Source of the DNA: Bacteroidota bacterium | GTDB taxonomy: Bacteria; Bacteroidota; Bacteroidia; NS11-12g; UBA9320 | NCBI GenBank assembly: GCA_947468275.1 | Contig: CANIKO010000002.1 | Location: forward strand, 169,363 to 233,362 | Length of the DNA stretch: 64,000 nt | Reading direction: 5' to 3' | Shown: positions 34,498 to 43,768 of the stretch, in pieces | Position numbering within the stretch: position 1 is the stretch's first letter | How the letters are laid out: every line of letters starts with the position of its first letter | Made by a program: the position numbers and the translations under genes | The notes under the pieces: generated by a model | Seen by the model: only the letters and a program-made list of their open reading frames with translations | Told to the model about the DNA's origin: nothing | The model's database searches: none

Positions 34498-35217
34498 TTA
34501 AAATTCCATAGGCACTTCCATAAGCAAGACCTCGGTATCATGGCTTTCGGATTTAAGATTAAAAATATTGGTATCCCATATGCCAAGCCCGTCGCGGGTA
34601 TTTAATAGTTGGCCGTTTATACTTATATCACCGTTAATTACAAAAGCATAAACACCATTTCCTTTAAGTTTTAAATTATAGATTGTTTCAAAATCTTTAT
34701 CAAATTTACCCAAATGAAACCACGCATTTTGATGTATCCAAACTCCATCATCTTCAGGATTGGGTGAAAGAATTTGTTGTAATTTATTATGTCGGTCAGC
34801 CAAATTCAGTAATTGCTGGTCATAACGAGGGGTTACATTTTGCTTATTAGGAAACAACCAAATCTGCAATAAATTCAAAGTCGTATTTGAGCTACTATTA
34901 AACTCGCTGTGCTGAATTCCCGTCCCTGCACTCATCACTTGTATTTCACCAGCATGAATAACGGCTGTATTCCCCATGCTATCGCGGTGCCTTAATTCCC
35001 CTTCCAATGGAATGGTTATGATTTCCATATTGTCGTGAGGATGGGTTCCAAAACCCATTCCCGCATCTACTTTATCGTCATTTAGCACTCGTAAGGCACC
35101 AAAATGAATCCTGTTTGAATCGTAATAACCTGCAAAGCTGAACGAATGATGGGCATCCAACCAACCGTGATTGGCATGGCCTCGGGTACTGGCCTTGTGA
35201 AGAATTGATTGGGTCAT
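34498..35217 (-). CDS. pirin-family bicupin (YhaK-like)
   Basis: A 239-residue two-domain cupin. N-terminal GHANHGWLDAHHSFSFAGY.D...HFGALRVLNDD is the pirin signature, and the metal site is formed by GTHPHDNMEIITIPLEG and AGTGIQHSEFNSS (His, His, His, Glu). Pirins bind iron or nickel; some are quercetinases, others regulators. Nothing here indicates which. A second, longer pirin lies at 39962. Possible promoter TAAATTTG at 35244-35251. Confidence 0.9.
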   Translation of the reverse strand: MTQSILHKASTRGHANHGWLDAHHSFSFAGYYDSNRIHFGALRVLNDDKVDAGMGFGTHPHDNMEIITIPLEGELRHRDSMGNTAVIHAGEIQVMSAGTGIQHSEFNSSSNTTLNLLQIWLFPNKQNVTPRYDQQLLNLADRHNKLQQILSPNPEDDGVWIHQNAWFHLGKFDKDFETIYNLKLKGNGVYAFVINGDISINGQLLNTRDGLGIWDTNIFNLKSESHDTEVLLMEVPMEF

Positions 35218-35243
35218 AAATAGTTTATTTTTAGCTTTTAAAA

Positions 35244-35251
35244 CAAATTTA
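35244..35251 (-). promoter_or_regulatory. -7 promoter element TAAATTTG
   Basis: Perfect TAnnTTTG match 27 bp upstream of the pirin gene; a TTG trinucleotide lies about 23 bp further up. Confidence 0.5.
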
Positions 35252-35317
35252 AGATTAATACGGATTTATTAATCCAATAAAATCAATGAATAAAAATCAT
35301 CAAATGCAAATTCAATA

Positions 35318-37228
35318 TCACTCCAATCCCATCAATTCCTCAAAAGCAGTCTCATATTCCTGTTCTTTCTCTACCAATTCGTGTTTCAGATTTGTGAGGG
35401 TTTGTGAAAACTTTTTAAGTTCCATGGCATTGTTATAAACAGATTCTTTGGTCATTTCTGCCTCGTTGCTATCAACCTGCTTTTTAAGATTTGCAATTTC
35501 AATATCCAAACCATCAATTTGCTTTTTTAAAACTTTAACTAAGGTATCTCTATGTGGCAAATTTTCAGCTTTTGGTTTCACATGAACAGTAATGGCCTCT
35601 TTAATTGACGCATTTGCAGACGTTTTATTTTTTAATCTCAGCTGATTCCAAGGTTCAAACTCAGCATAGGTTCCTGGATATTCCTTAATTTGATTGTCTT
35701 CAATCCACCAAATTTTATTGGCTATTTGACTCACAAAATGCCTATCGTGACTCACAACTATAAAACTTCCGGCATAATTATTAAATACATCAATTAAGAT
35801 ATCAATACTTTGCATATCCAAGTGATTAGTGGGCTCATCCAATACCAAAAAATTAGCACCGGTAGTTACCATTTTAGCCAATGATACCCGTGCTTTTTCT
35901 CCACCGCTCAATACCTTTATTTTTTTGAATACATCATCGCCTTGGAACAAAAATCCTCCCAATAATCCGCGTAAATCGCCTTCGGTTTTATTGGTAGCAA
36001 AACTTGCCAATTCCTGAATTACATCATTTTCTAGATTCAGACTCTCCAACTGATGCTGGGCATAGAACGATTGAATCAAATTATAACCCATTACTCTTTC
36101 GCCAATAAACGTTTCGGCACCAGCAATAATTCGCAATACAGTACTCTTTCCTTTTCCGTTGGCACCTATTAGGGCAATTCTGTCGCCACGATCAAGTAGT
36201 ATATTGGACTTCTTTAATATTTCAATTGGCCCATAAGATTTGCTCACATTTTTAAGCTCACAAATCACTTTTCCAGGTTCCTTTAAAATATTAAACCTCA
36301 CATTTATTTTTGAATTATCTTGAACAACCGCTTCTACTAAATCTAGTTTATCCAGCATCTTCACCCTGCTTTGAACTAAGGTAGATTTACTAGCTTTGGC
36401 TTTAAAACGATTTATAAACCTCTCCTGCTGACGAATATAGTCCTGCTGATTATCATATTGACGAGTTTGTAAATCGTCTCTTTCCACTTTTTGTGATAAA
36501 TATTCTTCGAAATTTCCTGTATATTGATAAACCTTTTGATTGGCTATTTCAACAATTTTAGTTACCATTCTATTAAGGAAATATCTATCGTGCGAAACAA
36601 TTATTACGGTACCATCGTACCCCATCAGATAATTTTCTAACCACTCAATACTCGGTAAATCCAAGTGATTCGTAGGCTCATCCAGCATCAGTAATTGAGG
36701 TTTCATCAACAGCATTTTGGCTAGCATCACCCTCATTCGCCATCCTCCGGAAAATTCAGACAAAGGGCGCTGTAAATCCGAAGTACTAAACCCAAGTCCT
36801 TCCAATATTTCTTCCGTTTTGTAACGGATATCATACCCATCACTGTGAAGAAACTCTTCCTGCATTTCGCCCAATTTATGAAGGTTTTCTTCAGAATAAT
36901 CTGTCTCTACTATTTTTAAAAGTTTCTCAATTTCAGCTTCCAAAAACAATTGCCTTTCAAATGCCTGCATGGCTACATTTACAATGGGTTCGTCGCTTGA
37001 GAAGGATAATAAATCCTGATTTAAGAAACCAATGCTTAAACTTTTTAATTTACTAATATCTCCTTCGCGCAATTGGTATTCACCTGTAATTACGCGCAAA
37101 AGCGTACTTTTCCCTGTGCCGTTTTTGCCAACCAGGCCTATTCTTTCTTTTGGTTTAATATGCCAATCGGCATCTTTGTAAAGGTATCTTCCTCCAAATT
37201 CAAAGGAAAAATTACTTAATGATATCAT
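35318..37228 (-). CDS. ABC-F family ATPase
   Basis: A soluble protein with two ABC ATPase domains and no membrane part, 636 residues. Domain 1: Walker A GKNGTGKSTL, signature LSEFSGGWRMRVMLAKML, Walker B LLMLDEPTNHLDLPSIEWLE. Linker with EEYLSQKVERDDLQTRQYDNQQ and the RFKAKASK segment. Domain 2: GANGKGKSTVLRI, LSGGEKARVSLAKM and FLVLDEPTNHLDMQS. A coiled-coil C-terminal extension (about 560-636) is present, as in Uup-type members. ABC-F proteins act on the ribosome E site; the subtype cannot be fixed by eye. No resistance gene context. Confidence 0.93.
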   Translation of the reverse strand: MISLSNFSFEFGGRYLYKDADWHIKPKERIGLVGKNGTGKSTLLRVITGEYQLREGDISKLKSLSIGFLNQDLLSFSSDEPIVNVAMQAFERQLFLEAEIEKLLKIVETDYSEENLHKLGEMQEEFLHSDGYDIRYKTEEILEGLGFSTSDLQRPLSEFSGGWRMRVMLAKMLLMKPQLLMLDEPTNHLDLPSIEWLENYLMGYDGTVIIVSHDRYFLNRMVTKIVEIANQKVYQYTGNFEEYLSQKVERDDLQTRQYDNQQDYIRQQERFINRFKAKASKSTLVQSRVKMLDKLDLVEAVVQDNSKINVRFNILKEPGKVICELKNVSKSYGPIEILKKSNILLDRGDRIALIGANGKGKSTVLRIIAGAETFIGERVMGYNLIQSFYAQHQLESLNLENDVIQELASFATNKTEGDLRGLLGGFLFQGDDVFKKIKVLSGGEKARVSLAKMVTTGANFLVLDEPTNHLDMQSIDILIDVFNNYAGSFIVVSHDRHFVSQIANKIWWIEDNQIKEYPGTYAEFEPWNQLRLKNKTSANASIKEAITVHVKPKAENLPHRDTLVKVLKKQIDGLDIEIANLKKQVDSNEAEMTKESVYNNAMELKKFSQTLTNLKHELVEKEQEYETAFEELMGLE

Positions 37229-37264
37229 TTTTTAGTTATTGTGTTATTTGTTATTGAGTTATTT

Positions 37265-37306
37265 TTAATTTCTTATTCGTAATTCCAGATTCCTAATTCA
37301 TAATTA
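37265..37306. repeat. AATTCCAGATTCCTAATTC repetitive phrase
   Basis: TTCGTAATTCCAGATTCCT and following AATTCATAATTA, upstream of the ABC-F gene and running into the nhaD 3' end. The AATTCCAGATTCCTAATTC core is shared exactly with 20659-20677. Confidence 0.55.
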
Positions 37307-38561
37307 TATAAACCCCCGCCCCTGCAAAAAACCCAAGCAAGGACAAAAGTGAAATATTTTTCAAGTACCATATAAAATCAATTTTTTCCAAACCCATGGC
37401 GGCAACTCCCGCTGCTGAACCTATAATTAAAGTACTACCTCCTACCCCAGTGCAATAAGCCAGAAATTCCCAAAAATAATGGTCGGTTGAAAATTGCTCC
37501 AAAGTATACATCCCCTGGGCAGACGCTACTAATGGTATGTTATCAACCACAGCTGAAAGCAAACCTAACAGCATAACAATTATGGAATCACTGCTGGTAA
37601 TTTTGGTTAATGATACGGCCATCGATTGCAAAATACCTGTGCTTTCCATAGCTGAAATTGCCAATAATATCCCTAGAAAAAATAAAATACTTGAGGCATC
37701 AATTTTACTGAGTGCACCGGCTACTGAAAGATGGTTTTTATCTGGTGTATCTTTTTCATGATGAATAATTTCGGTAATAACCCACATAATCCCAAGTCCT
37801 AATAATATTCCCATTACTGGCGGCAAATCGGTTATGAACTTAAAAATTGGCACAAAAATCAAACACCCCAAACCAACAAAAAAAACAACCTTTCGCTGAG
37901 TTGGCGTAGAGGATAAAATTTGTTTTTCCTTGTGAATAATTATAGGATTCAATGCACCTTTAAACTTAAAAGACATAATCATTAAAGGAATTATTAAACA
38001 CACTAAACTTGGCAAAAAAAGACTTGAAACTATTTTGAAAGGTGAAATTTGACCACCAATCCAAAGCATGGTGGTCGTTACATCACCAATTGGCGACCAA
38101 GCGCCACCGGCATTGGCTGCAATCACAACCATTCCAGCAAACAAAAGCCGATTTTTCGAATCTGTCACTAGTTTGCGTAGCAAAGAAATCATAACAATAG
38201 TCGTGGTTAGATTATCTAAAATAGAGGAAAGAAAGAATGTGATTATACAAACTATCCAAAGTAAATTCCTGATTTTTGTAGTTTGTATTTGTTCAGAAAT
38301 AATTTCAAAACCATCATGGGCATCAATTAATTCAACAATAACCATTGCAGATAGCAGAAAGAACAGGATGCTTGAAATTTCACCCAAATGAAGGAGTAAT
38401 TGTTCGTTGACTGCCCTTTTATCAATATTGAAAAAAATATATACCACCCAACACAATACACCTGTGATCAGAGCAATTGCTGCTTTATTCAGTTTTAAGG
38501 GTTGCTCAAATGCAATGGCCAAATAACCGAGAATGAATATGACGAGAATACTTATAGTCAT
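37293..38561 (-). CDS. nhaD: Na+/H+ antiporter NhaD
   Basis: A 422-residue inner-membrane protein with 11-13 hydrophobic segments. The family blocks are present: HLGEISSILFFLLSAMVIVELIDAHDGFE, FFLSSILDNLTTTIVMISLLRKLV, AANAGGAWSPIGDVTTTMLWIGGQI, and late VDNIPLVASAQGM with TGVGGSTLIIGSAAGVAAMG. NhaD exports Na+ or Li+ in exchange for protons in alkaline or saline conditions. It is directly downstream of ribBA on the same strand, separated by a repetitive gap, so linkage is not evident. Confidence 0.9.
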   Translation of the reverse strand: MTISILVIFILGYLAIAFEQPLKLNKAAIALITGVLCWVVYIFFNIDKRAVNEQLLLHLGEISSILFFLLSAMVIVELIDAHDGFEIISEQIQTTKIRNLLWIVCIITFFLSSILDNLTTTIVMISLLRKLVTDSKNRLLFAGMVVIAANAGGAWSPIGDVTTTMLWIGGQISPFKIVSSLFLPSLVCLIIPLMIMSFKFKGALNPIIIHKEKQILSSTPTQRKVVFFVGLGCLIFVPIFKFITDLPPVMGILLGLGIMWVITEIIHHEKDTPDKNHLSVAGALSKIDASSILFFLGILLAISAMESTGILQSMAVSLTKITSSDSIIVMLLGLLSAVVDNIPLVASAQGMYTLEQFSTDHYFWEFLAYCTGVGGSTLIIGSAAGVAAMGLEKIDFIWYLKNISLLSLLGFFAGAGVYIIMN

Positions 38562-38566
38562 TTGAT

Positions 38567-38629
38567 TTATGAATTATAAGTTATGAATTGTGAGTTAGCC
38601 TTAATTTATAACTCATAATTTATAACTCT
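38567..38629. repeat. TTATGAATTATAAGTTATGAATT quasi-repeat with inverted half
   Basis: The left half (ATGAATTATAAGTTATGAATTG) is an imperfect reverse complement of the right half (AATTTATAACTCATAATTTAT), giving a long weak hairpin in the gap between ribBA and nhaD. The units resemble the TTATGAATTA phrase near 37290-37306. Confidence 0.45.
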
Positions 38630-38630
38630 T

Positions 38631-39833
38631 TTAAAGATCATGTCCCATTTTATCACGCTTGGTATCCAAATATTTCTTATTGTGTTTGTTGGCCTTAATT
38701 TGAATCGGAACATTTTCAACTATCTCCAATCCATATCCCACCAAACCAGTTCTTTTTTGAGGATTGTTACTCATTAGGCGCATTTTTTTAACTCCTAAAT
38801 CACGAAGAATTTGGGCGCCAATTCCATAATCGCGTTGATCCATTTTAAACCCTAATTGCAAATTGGCTTCCACCGTATCCAATCCTTGTTCCTGTAATTT
38901 ATAGGCTTTTAATTTATTAATAAGTCCAATACCACGGCCCTCTTGGTTCATATAAACTATCACACCACGACCTTCTTTTTCAATCATCTCCATTGCAGCA
39001 CTTAATTGGGGACCACAATCACAACGGCAACTTCCAAAAATATCACCTGTAACACAGGAAGAGTGCACACGTGTCAACACAGCATCTCCTTCATTCCAAG
39101 TTCCTTTTATTAAGGCAATATGTTCCTGGTCTGTGTTGATTTGTTTATAAGCCACCAAATCAAAATCACCATGAACTGTGGGCAAATCGACACTTATAAT
39201 TCTTTTAATCAAACTCTCCTTTGCCAAACGATATTTAATCAATTCTTCAATGGAAATAATTTTAAGGTCAAACTTTTTAGCAACCATAAATAAATCTGGT
39301 AACCTGGCCATTGAACCATCTTCGTTTAATATTTCAACGATACAACCCACTGGAGGCAATCCTGCCAAGCGTGATAGATCGATAGCTGCTTCTGTGTGTC
39401 CAGCGCGGCGAAGCACCCCTTCCGAACGGGCTATTAAGGGAAAAATATGTCCTGGTCGTCCCAAATCATCAGGTTTTGTGTCTACATTCACCAATGCCTG
39501 TATCGTTTTCGACCTATCGTGTGCAGAAATCCCTGTTGTGCAACCATGTCCTAATAAATCTACCGAAACAGTAAAAGCAGTGCGATGATGGTCGGTATTA
39601 TTGGTTACCATCAATTCGAGTCCTAGTTCCTTGCAGCGTTCTTCCGATAGCGGCACGCAGATTAATCCCCGGCCTTCACGAGCCATAAAATTTATCATTT
39701 CGGGGGTAACGTTGCTTGCTGCCGTTAAGAAATCACCTTCATTTTCGCGATTTTCATCGTCCACCACAATCACCAACTTCCCGTTCTTTATATCCTCAAT
39801 CGCGGATTCAATCGTATCTAGTTTTGTTTTCAT
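38631..39833 (-). CDS. ribBA: bifunctional riboflavin enzyme RibBA
   Basis: 3,4-dihydroxy-2-butanone-4-phosphate synthase fused to GTP cyclohydrolase II, the two entry steps of riboflavin synthesis. The RibB part has [27 protein letters not shown] and [18 protein letters not shown]; the RibA part has the zinc site [32 protein letters not shown] and [11 protein letters not shown]. It is a 400-residue protein, the standard fusion. TATTTTTG at 39867-39874 is a perfect -7 element; no FMN riboswitch is recognisable in the short leader. Confidence 0.96.
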   Translation of the reverse strand: MKTKLDTIESAIEDIKNGKLVIVVDDENRENEGDFLTAASNVTPEMINFMAREGRGLICVPLSEERCKELGLELMVTNNTDHHRTAFTVSVDLLGHGCTTGISAHDRSKTIQALVNVDTKPDDLGRPGHIFPLIARSEGVLRRAGHTEAAIDLSRLAGLPPVGCIVEILNEDGSMARLPDLFMVAKKFDLKIISIEELIKYRLAKESLIKRIISVDLPTVHGDFDLVAYKQINTDQEHIALIKGTWNEGDAVLTRVHSSCVTGDIFGSCRCDCGPQLSAAMEMIEKEGRGVIVYMNQEGRGIGLINKLKAYKLQEQGLDTVEANLQLGFKMDQRDYGIGAQILRDLGVKKMRLMSNNPQKRTGLVGYGLEIVENVPIQIKANKHNKKYLDTKRDKMGHDL

Positions 39834-39866
39834 AATTAACCTATTTCAGGCTTTTTAAAGAAGGTG

Positions 39867-39874
39867 CAAAAATA
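39867..39874 (-). promoter_or_regulatory. ribBA: -7 promoter element TATTTTTG
   Basis: Perfect TAnnTTTG match 34 bp upstream of ribBA. Confidence 0.55.
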
Positions 39875-39945
39875 AGATTAATATAGGGTAAAATTTGGAA
39901 GTGAGTTAAAGGTTTTAAAACATTACAAAAATCCAACTGTTATAC

Positions 39946-39953
39946 TATTTTTG
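39946..39953 (+). promoter_or_regulatory. -7 promoter element TATTTTTG
   Basis: Perfect TAnnTTTG match 9 bp before ATG 39962 of the Tat-type pirin; supports the full-length start with the twin-Arg sequence. Confidence 0.5.
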
Positions 39954-39961
39954 AAATTGTT

Positions 39962-41146
39962 ATGATCGATAAATATCCTAGACGAAATTTTGTAACCAAA
40001 CTCTCTTTGGGCATTACGTCCCTAATAACCTTACCAATTACCAGAGTAACAAATACTTTAAAAAAAGACATCGAAAATTCGACTATAAAATTAAATAAAA
40101 ATCATAACATTGATAATCAAATTGAACCTAAGGAAATGAAGAATCCAATAAAAAATATTAAACCCCTAGGATTTGTTTGGGAAACGGCGGATCCATTTTT
40201 GTTTTGTGTGCACCACGAAGATTATTTTCCAAAAGGAAATGAAGTGATGGGGCCTGATAAATCAAATTTTGAAGGTCGCCATTTGGGGGATGATTTTATT
40301 ATTAAAGATGGCTTTAGGATGTATCATGGTAAAACTGTCCCTGGCTTTCCGGGTCATCCGCACCGAGGGTTTGAAACTATAACGGTGGTAAGAAAAGGAT
40401 TGGTAGACCATGCCGATTCATTGGGTGCAGCCGGAAGATATGGCGATGGCGATGTACAATGGATGACTGCCGGCAAAGGGGTTCAACATTCTGAAATGTT
40501 TCCTTTAATACATAAAGACAAAGAAAATACCATGGAATTGTTCCAAATTTGGCTCAACTTACCCAAGAAAAACAAGATGGTTGATGCCCATTTTAAAATG
40601 CTTTGGAGTGATAGCATTCCAAAATTTGTGAATGATGAGAAAACTTTGGAAGTTGAGGTTATTTCCGGAAAATTAGGAGACAAAACAGCCCCTACCCCCC
40701 CACCCAATTCCTGGGCTGCTGACCCCGCCAATGAAGTAGCCATATGGAATATAAAATTAAAACCAAATGCTAAATGGACATTGCCAAAGGCCTCGGCAGG
40801 AATAAACCGCACCTTGTATTTTTATGAAGGAAGTGGCTTAAAAGTTGGTGACCAAACGATCGATAAATATTGCGCCGTGGAAGTGGAAGCAGATATGGAA
40901 ATTACCCTTGATAATGGAACCATAGATGCCAGTATTTTGGTATTACAAGGCAAACCTATAGGTGAACCTGTAATGCAATATGGTCCGTTTGTAATGAATA
41001 CCAAAGAGGAAATAAACCAAGCCTTTGAAGATTACCATAAAACCCAATTTGGAGGCTGGCCTTGGCCCAAGTATGACCAAGTGCATGATAGAAGCAAAGG
41101 AAGATTTGCAAAGCATAGTGATGGCAGATTGGAAGAAAAAGGATAA
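39962..41146 (+). CDS. pirin-family protein with Tat-like N-terminus
   Basis: The pirin core (about residues 60-330) has GGYDVP-like metal-site segments: GFPGHPHRGFETITVVRKG and TAGKGVQHSEMFP, with the conserved His residues. In front of it is YPRRNFVTKLSLGITSLITLP, where the Arg pair, Phe and Lys fit the twin-arginine signal (SRRxFLK type) followed by a short hydrophobic stretch. Classical pirins are cytoplasmic, so this one may be exported. A later ATG (MKNPIKNIK) would give a leaderless protein, but the promoter TATTTTTG at 39946-39953 supports ATG 39962. Length 394 residues is long for the family. Confidence 0.8.
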   Translation: MIDKYPRRNFVTKLSLGITSLITLPITRVTNTLKKDIENSTIKLNKNHNIDNQIEPKEMKNPIKNIKPLGFVWETADPFLFCVHHEDYFPKGNEVMGPDKSNFEGRHLGDDFIIKDGFRMYHGKTVPGFPGHPHRGFETITVVRKGLVDHADSLGAAGRYGDGDVQWMTAGKGVQHSEMFPLIHKDKENTMELFQIWLNLPKKNKMVDAHFKMLWSDSIPKFVNDEKTLEVEVISGKLGDKTAPTPPPNSWAADPANEVAIWNIKLKPNAKWTLPKASAGINRTLYFYEGSGLKVGDQTIDKYCAVEVEADMEITLDNGTIDASILVLQGKPIGEPVMQYGPFVMNTKEEINQAFEDYHKTQFGGWPWPKYDQVHDRSKGRFAKHSDGRLEEKG

Positions 41147-41176
41147 AAAAGCTCTAAACACTCCTTTCCTTTTTAT

Positions 41177-41184
41177 TACTTTTG
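41177..41184 (+). promoter_or_regulatory. -7 promoter element TACTTTTG
   Basis: Perfect TAnnTTTG match 12 bp before ATG 41197 of the glycosyltransferase; rules out the TTG at 41182 as start. Confidence 0.6.
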
Positions 41185-41196
41185 CCACTTAAAATT

Positions 41197-42378
41197 ATGA
41201 AAATTTTGTTTGTGGCTAATAGGGTTCCTTACCCGCCTTTCAGGGGCGACAAATTAAAAATTTATAACCTTGCCAAGCGGCTTTCAGCAAACCATGAAAT
41301 TCATTTAATCACTTTTGCAGAATCTAAGGAAGATTATAATTATGATGAAGAATTAGGGAAATTATTCAAACAGGTTAATATTATAAGTTTGCCGAAATGG
41401 CAATCCTATTTAAATTGTTTAATAGCCATTTTTTCAAACATCCCCTATCAGGTGGCTTATTTCAAAAGCAGTAAAATGAACCGCCTAGTTCAAGAATTTT
41501 TAAGTAAAAACGAAATTGATATCATCCATACCCAACATTTGCGAATGGCTCAATTTACTTCCAAAATTCAAATGCCAAAAATTTTGGATTTGCCAGATGC
41601 ATTTTCATTGTACTGGAAACGCCGTATAGAAAACCAAACAAATCCTATTAAACGTTTTTTTGAAAAAATTGAATTTAAGAGACTTTATAAATTTGAAGGA
41701 GAAATTGTTAAAAATTTCAACTTGGGTTTGGTGTGTTCACGCGAAGATTTAAATTATATGCAAACTGAACATAGCTCTGAAAACATTGATTTACTTAAGA
41801 ATGGCGTAGATTTGGATACTTTTAAATCCGAAGGTCATGATTATACAAAAAACACAACTTTGCTTTTTACCGGCAATATGGATTATGCCCCAAATGTGGA
41901 TGCAGTTGGGTATTTTGTAAAGGAAATTTTCCCAAGCATTACTTCAAAATTCCCAAATGTAAAATTCATAATTGCAGGGCAGCGTCCGGTAAAACAAGTT
42001 TTGGACTTAAAAGCTTCAAATATTGAAATAACCGGTTTTATTCCTAATTTAAAAGTCATGTATCAACAAGCATCCATTGTAGTTTCTCCACTAAGATTTG
42101 GAGCAGGAACTCAAAATAAAGTATTGGAAGCAATGGCCATGGGCATACCTGTAGTTAGCGGAAATATTGGATTCGAAGGTTTAGAAATAGAAAATGGAGA
42201 AGGTGTTTTTTTAGAAACTAATCCTACGGAATTTGCAAATAAAGTCATAGAATTATTGCAATCCGAAATATTGCGCCAACAGACTGGAACCAAAGGAAAT
42301 TCGGTAGCTAAAGAGAAATTTAGCTGGGATATTATCTCGTTGCAATTGGAAAGCTATTGTAAGTCCTGTGCCAATTAA
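41197..42378 (+). CDS. GT4-type glycosyltransferase
   Basis: A soluble GT-B glycosyltransferase. The N-terminal KILFVANRVPYPPFRGDKLKIYNLAKRL resembles the Stp1/EpsH-type sugar transferases of exopolysaccharide loci, and the C-terminal domain has LLFTGNMDYAPNVDAVGYF, IIAGQRP and VVSPLRFGAGTQNKVLEAMAMGIPVVSG with the E-x7-E-like nucleotide-sugar segment. Donor and acceptor are unknown. The longest frame starts at 41182 within the promoter TACTTTTG (41177-41184), so ATG 41197 is the start (393 residues). No polysaccharide cluster surrounds it. Confidence 0.85.
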   Translation: MKILFVANRVPYPPFRGDKLKIYNLAKRLSANHEIHLITFAESKEDYNYDEELGKLFKQVNIISLPKWQSYLNCLIAIFSNIPYQVAYFKSSKMNRLVQEFLSKNEIDIIHTQHLRMAQFTSKIQMPKILDLPDAFSLYWKRRIENQTNPIKRFFEKIEFKRLYKFEGEIVKNFNLGLVCSREDLNYMQTEHSSENIDLLKNGVDLDTFKSEGHDYTKNTTLLFTGNMDYAPNVDAVGYFVKEIFPSITSKFPNVKFIIAGQRPVKQVLDLKASNIEITGFIPNLKVMYQQASIVVSPLRFGAGTQNKVLEAMAMGIPVVSGNIGFEGLEIENGEGVFLETNPTEFANKVIELLQSEILRQQTGTKGNSVAKEKFSWDIISLQLESYCKSCAN

Positions 42379-42411
42379 GTGCCATTTTTAAGTCAGCAGA
42401 CCAAAATTTAG

Positions 42412-42442
42412 ATTGCATTATTGGCGGTATTGCATATTTTTG
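42412..42442 (+). promoter_or_regulatory. two-box Bacteroidota promoter, ATTG-N19-TATTTTTG
   Basis: TTG at 42413-42415, 19 bases, then TATTTTTG at 42435-42442, 14 bp before the anchored barrel gene. The best two-box match in the window. Confidence 0.65.
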
Positions 42443-42456
42443 TTTCGAAAACTTAA

Positions 42457-43704
42457 ATGGGAAGATTCGAACGAGAAAATATTTCAAAGAAAGTAAATGT
42501 GGTTTCACAGGTCTTTGCGATATTGGCTAGTTTAGGAATTCTTATCATAGGACTTCAATTATTTTCTAAATCTACAGGCTTCGATATTTTTGATATTAAT
42601 TACTCGTTTTCAAAATTATTCTCAGATGAGCCTAAAGAAGAAAGTAATATTCATCAATTAATCCCCAAAATAAATTTACAGGCATCAAAACCAGAAATTG
42701 AAATGCCTGACAATTCAGAAGCACTAAAAAAAGCTGAATCCTTCCTTCAAAACCATTTAACCATTTCTCCAATTAATTCTTCACCGTCAATAGTTTCTCC
42801 TAATAAAGAAAATGAAAAGCAAACTGAGAAATATTCGTTAATTACCATAGCATCATTGCTTAATTCAGATAATTTATTTACGCCAACTATAAAGTCCATT
42901 TATTCCAAAAATCTAGCTCTGTTTGGCGTTTTGCCTCAAGGGAAAGAAGTCAAACTTAGCAGGTGGTCAATAGGTTTAAGTCTCTGTCCAGGAATTTCGT
43001 ATCGCCAATTAAAATATGCTAATTGGGGCAAAACAGTTGGGCATAAAATTGGTTATTATCAATCACAGAAGGAAAGAAATCATCTTGACAAAGCATTAAT
43101 GAAATATTCTTTGGGATTAGATGTAATATTCAGGGTCAACAAAAAACTAAGTTTTCAGTCAGGCTTAACCTACTTTAACACTGGTGAATCTTTATTATTA
43201 AAAGAAATAACTACCGATCCAAAAGGTTCAGGTTCTTTGGCTGGAACTGGAGCTCAAAATCATTATTTCTTTGAAGGAACCGCCGATTTTGCATCACCTG
43301 AAGAACTTAATTCAGATAATAATGTAAGATTTGCCAATAACCTATCGTTTCTAGAAATACCTATAATAGTTAACTATAAAATTAAATCTATTAATGAACT
43401 TACTAACCTTGAAATTCAAGCTGGAGCATCTATTACCCGACTTAATTATGTAAATGCTATGGTTTATAATTTTGACAATGATGGGTATTATTTAATTTCT
43501 GGTGCCAATCCGAATGTGTTTCAAAAATATGGAAGTAATGCTATAGTTGGAATTATATATAATAAGTATATAACCAATACCATCCAGCTTTTTGCCAATC
43601 CTCAAATGAAAGTAGGATTGACGAATGTTTTTAATCCTGAATACATAATTAAGCAGCATTATTTCAATGCCGGCGTTCGATTAGGGATAAAAATTAATCT
43701 TTAA
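42457..43704 (+). CDS. membrane-anchored outer-membrane-barrel-like protein
   Basis: A 415-residue protein of unusual layout: no cleavable signal, one transmembrane helix at about residues 16-36 (VFAILASLGILIIGLQLF), a ~130-residue polar linker rich in Pro, Ser, Lys and Glu, then a C-terminal half of alternating amphipathic strands from about residue 168 (WSIGLSLCPGISYRQLKY; YSLGLDVIFRVNKKLSFQSGLTYF; FLEIPIIVNYKI; YFNAGVRLGIKINL), as in PorT/OmpW-like beta-barrel domains of Bacteroidota. This would be an inner-membrane-anchored barrel, or an envelope-spanning protein. Promoter TATTTTTG at 42435-42442 with TTG 19 bp upstream. Function unknown. Confidence 0.65.
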   Translation: MGRFERENISKKVNVVSQVFAILASLGILIIGLQLFSKSTGFDIFDINYSFSKLFSDEPKEESNIHQLIPKINLQASKPEIEMPDNSEALKKAESFLQNHLTISPINSSPSIVSPNKENEKQTEKYSLITIASLLNSDNLFTPTIKSIYSKNLALFGVLPQGKEVKLSRWSIGLSLCPGISYRQLKYANWGKTVGHKIGYYQSQKERNHLDKALMKYSLGLDVIFRVNKKLSFQSGLTYFNTGESLLLKEITTDPKGSGSLAGTGAQNHYFFEGTADFASPEELNSDNNVRFANNLSFLEIPIIVNYKIKSINELTNLEIQAGASITRLNYVNAMVYNFDNDGYYLISGANPNVFQKYGSNAIVGIIYNKYITNTIQLFANPQMKVGLTNVFNPEYIIKQHYFNAGVRLGIKINL

Positions 43705-43768
43705 GATTAGGCCATCAATTTTTATTATTTCCTTATTTTCGCCACATTAAATTTCAACAACCCAAACC

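Noticed and set aside
39834-39961. FMN riboswitch before ribBA
   Set aside because: The gap to the promoter element is only 34 bp, too short for an RFN element, and no paired conserved blocks are visible.
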